From Glandiceps talaboti (lineage: Eukaryota > Hemichordata > Enteropneusta > Spengelidae), in assembly GCF_964340395.1 (NCBI RefSeq), contig NC_135568.1, forward strand, positions 2,514,501 to 2,578,500: a stretch of 64,000 nucleotides of DNA, given 5' to 3'. The notes beneath the pieces are model-generated. The model searched no databases and was not told the DNA's origin. It worked only from the letters and a program-made list of their open reading frames with translations. The position numbers and the translations under genes were made by a program. This document shows, in pieces, positions 61,230 through 64,000 of the stretch; position 1 is the first letter of the stretch, and each line of letters starts with the position of its first letter.

Positions 61230-61272
61230 CTTATCATATCTTATCATATCATATCACATCATATCATATCAG
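61230..61272 (+). repeat. ATATC pentanucleotide microsatellite
   Basis: About eight imperfect TTATCATATC/ACATC units. Confidence 0.93.
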
Positions 61273-61371
61273 CTAAGCAGGCTAAGAGCCTATGAGCTGA
61301 TCGTGAGTCAAACGCCTAAAAGTGTATTTTGATGGAGTGATACAGGTGATGTTTTCATCCCTGGCTATCTC

Positions 61372-61611
61372 ACATGTCTGTCTGGCTGGCTGGCTGTCTG
61401 TCTGTCTGTCTGTCTGTCTGTCTGACTGACTGGTTATATATCTGTCTGTCCATCTGTCTCCGTCTGTCTGGCTAGCTAGCTGACTGGTTGTTTAATTGTC
61501 AGTCTTTCTGTCTAGATTTGTCTGTCTGTCTGCCTGTCTTTCTTTCTGTGAAGATCTGTCTGTCTGTGTCTCAATATCTGTCTGTCTGTACGGTATGTCT
61601 GTCTCTCAATA

Positions 61612-61682
<71 letters not shown>

Positions 61683-61690
61683 TTATCAGC
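61372..61690 (+). repeat. TCTG microsatellite, interrupted
   Basis: Several TCTG runs, with TGGC, GACT and TCTTTC interruptions. The longest pure stretch is near 61613-61681. Confidence 0.97.
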
Positions 61691-61924
61691 TGGATATAAC
61701 TACAAAATCTAGAATAATATTTTGCTAACATACAAACAGAAAAAACAGGGTGGAAAAATAACCTTTGTCTGATTTCCGTTGACACAGTAAAATTTAATGA
61801 AAATTCACAGGTAATGTAGGCTTTATGCAATATGAATCTCACATAATAAAATCTTGACAAGTTGCTGGTACTAATTTACACACAATCCCTTCTAACTGAT
61901 TGATGTTGTATAAAAAACAAGGAT

Positions 61925-61960
61925 ATCTGTCTGTCTGTCTGTCTCTCTGTCTGTCTGTTT
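61925..61960 (+). repeat. Short TCTG microsatellite
   Basis: About eight TCTG units with one TCTC. Confidence 0.95.
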
Positions 61961-62469
61961 TTCGTTTTTCATTTTAAAAAATAAATCTAACATGTTTCTT
62001 TAATAGACAGTTGTATTTTCCAATGCTAGAGGTACACAAATCTATGGCCATACATTCTACATTGTTGCATTTTGGAGACACACAATACAAATCTGGTTGA
62101 TACTTAAGGAGTCTAACACTATTCCTATCCTATACCTTACTCCCTAGCTGGCATACAGATGCATACATTGTTCAGTTGCTCCACTGTTCTACAGTCTTGA
62201 CTTTTCTTATATTTCTTTTGTTATATTTCTAAATGTAATGTTTTATCTGATGTTAAGTAAATTAAGCTCTATTTTTTTTAAACTAATACATAATAAGTAC
62301 ATCTTGTCTCAGGGTATGAGTCACAATGCCACTAGTTTTCAGCAGATATTTTTTCTCTTAAAGAAGGCACTCCATCTATGGGCAGTAATAAACATATACC
62401 CTTACCATAATATTTTCTGAATTTGAAAAACAGGTCAAAAATTAAAACTACTGAAGTTTTCAAAGCTAT

Positions 62470-62472
62470 TTC

Positions 62473-62540
<68 letters not shown>

Positions 62541-62577
62541 ACTCTCTCTCTCTGTCTGTCTCTCTCTCTCTCTCTAG
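62470..62577 (+). repeat. TCTG/TC microsatellite
   Basis: About 16 TCTG units followed by CT-rich sequence to 62575. Confidence 0.97.
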
Positions 62578-62831
62578 CACCAATTTTTGCTTTTGACCCA
62601 TTGCTTATTTCAATAATACACCTATTAGGTCTCATCTTTGACATGTTTACTTAATAATCAAATTTTACAACTATTGTGATGTCTGTTCACCATTAATTAG
62701 CTTCAAGCTGCACTAAGAGTATTATTTTTCTATCAGACAATAAACAATATTATCCAAGGGTAATTGTTCAACCAATATAATACAACATTCTACATAATAG
62801 CTAAAGGTCTATTTTATCCATACTTAGTATT

Positions 62832-63015
62832 GTAACAGGTTAAAAATGTCATCAAGCTAGTGGCGCTGAATTTAGGGTGTGGACCCAAAATCCAATTTTC
62901 CTGTATCATAATCTGTACAGCTTCACAAATACATTTACCTACAGGTGATTCAATACTGTTCAGCATGTACAATAAAACAAGCATGTCTTTATATCGTTAT
63001 ATACAGTTGTCACTT
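62832..63015 (+). mobile_element. R3 repeat copy
   Basis: GTAACAGGTTAAAAATGTCA, GCGCTGAATTTAGGGTGTGG, ACCCAAAATCCAATTTTC, TACCTACAGGTGATTCAATA, CTGTTCAGCATGTACAATA parallel 20108-20350. Confidence 0.65.
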
Positions 63016-63296
63016 AAATTATTTTTAGCTAACTGTACACTTGGTAATGAGGCTGAACTCGATTAGTTGCTAAATGTAACTATTTTCAGTCTTTTTCTTT
63101 TTTCAACTTTGTACATTAATAATATTTATTTCTTATAGAGCGCATTACATTAAACAATCTCAAACATTGAGTATAGTGTTATAATTTATTCATATGATTT
63201 ATTCATATGATTTATGAGAATAAATTTTTATTATTATTATCTGACAAATAAGCTCCAAAAACATTTCAGTTGCAGCTTTAATATATTGAAATTTTT

Positions 63297-63425
63297 TTCT
63301 GGTGGTGGTGGTGGAGGTGGGGGGGCTGAAAAAAATTTAAATTATACTTAGAGAAAAAAATTTGAATATAATTTAATTGTTTTTCTGCCCCCCCCCCCTA
63401 CCACCACCACCACCACCACCACCTG
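63297..63425. repeat. Inverted GGT/ACC microsatellite hairpin
   Basis: GGTGGTGGTGGTGGAGGTGG, GGGGGC at 63302-63326 faces GCCCCCCCCCCCTACCACCA, CCACCACC at 63386-63423 across a 59-bp AT-rich loop. The G-rich arm could form a G-quadruplex. Flanking AAATTTTTTTC and GAAAAA-type sequence extends the complementarity weakly. Confidence 0.85.
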
Positions 63426-64000
63426 ACAAACTATTTTTTTTTCAAATTCAAAGTATTCTCTTGACGCTCAATCATCTCGTTCAATTCATTTATTTCAACC
63501 ATTACTGTCAATTTTCAAATACACTGTAATACTTGAGTTGTCCTTGCGTTGCCTCACATGGTGACTAATGAACCAGATAATTACATCTGTTGTTATCATC
63601 TTGTTGGCACTATTATATAATAATATCTTTCAACTTTTATTTGTGTTTTAGTATTTTTATTTTTACTATTATATAACTATAGTACTCACTACCTAATAAA
63701 TTGGTGTTGCATGGAGGTTATGTTCTCACTTAGACTTGCTCATGTTTCTTGGTTTTATTTTCATTTAAAAAAAAAAAACCCCACACAGCTGTGTTCTTTA
63801 GTTTGAAATGATACCTGAGTGAGTGATTGCAAAACAATCAGGTGAATGCGTATTAAGCCCAAGGACGGGAGATGACTAGTAACTGGGGAAATATAGAAAA
63901 AAAATGTTGAAAACAACTAATTAGAATAACATTCATTATACATAACAAAGTTATTTTTTTTTCGTGTCTACATTTTAGTAACACGACTGGTGCCTTCCTC

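Noticed and set aside
1-64000. CRISPR array
   Set aside because: Many direct repeats exist, but none has short repeats with unique equal-length spacers plus cas genes. The sequence is eukaryotic.

Overview
This is a eukaryotic, AT-rich, animal-type genomic window with no bacterial features. It has no long coding ORF, operons or rRNA. Most of it is intronic sequence packed with microsatellites, minisatellites, foldback (MITE-like) elements and one tRNA-derived SINE. The repeat style and the protein sequence suggest a marine invertebrate bilaterian. I cannot name the phylum, and a lophotrochozoan or an invertebrate deuterostome would both fit.

The only gene I can support is the 5' part of a calcium/calmodulin-dependent cyclic-nucleotide phosphodiesterase of family PDE1, on the minus strand. 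Coding exon 1 (58398 down to 58317) has a strong start context and encodes the conserved N-terminal block of long PDE1C-type isoforms (FKKC-SATF-IDGYS). Coding exon 2 (9518 down to 9242) encodes a basic calmodulin-binding-like helix and the start of the PDE1 N-terminal conserved domain, ending at the DETR splice junction known from animal PDE1 genes. Splice phases match exactly: one base of a codon is left by exon 1 and two are supplied by exon 2. The intron between them would be about 48.8 kb. The catalytic (HD-type) exons were not found and should lie beyond position 1.

Layout: 1-9241 is the second intron, with foldbacks, a 160-bp near-perfect palindrome and several tandem arrays. 9519-58316 is the giant first intron, with about 25 independent tandem arrays and several dispersed repeat families, called here R1 to R5. 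58399-58575 is the leader and proximal promoter candidate. 58576-64000 is upstream sequence with an R1 copy, a duplicated NRF1-like motif module at 59.6 kb, short tandem arrays and TCTG microsatellites.

R1 is about 350-400 bp with a terminal foldback. R2 is 220-400 bp with AGGCCTAA ends. R3 is about 180 bp. R4 is a hairpin element of about 140 bp. R5 is a unit tandemly amplified near 52 kb. Nothing here looks like a prokaryotic-style system. The points of interest are the split PDE1 5' end, the palindrome, a foldback carrying a tandem array in its loop, and the small non-autonomous transposon families.
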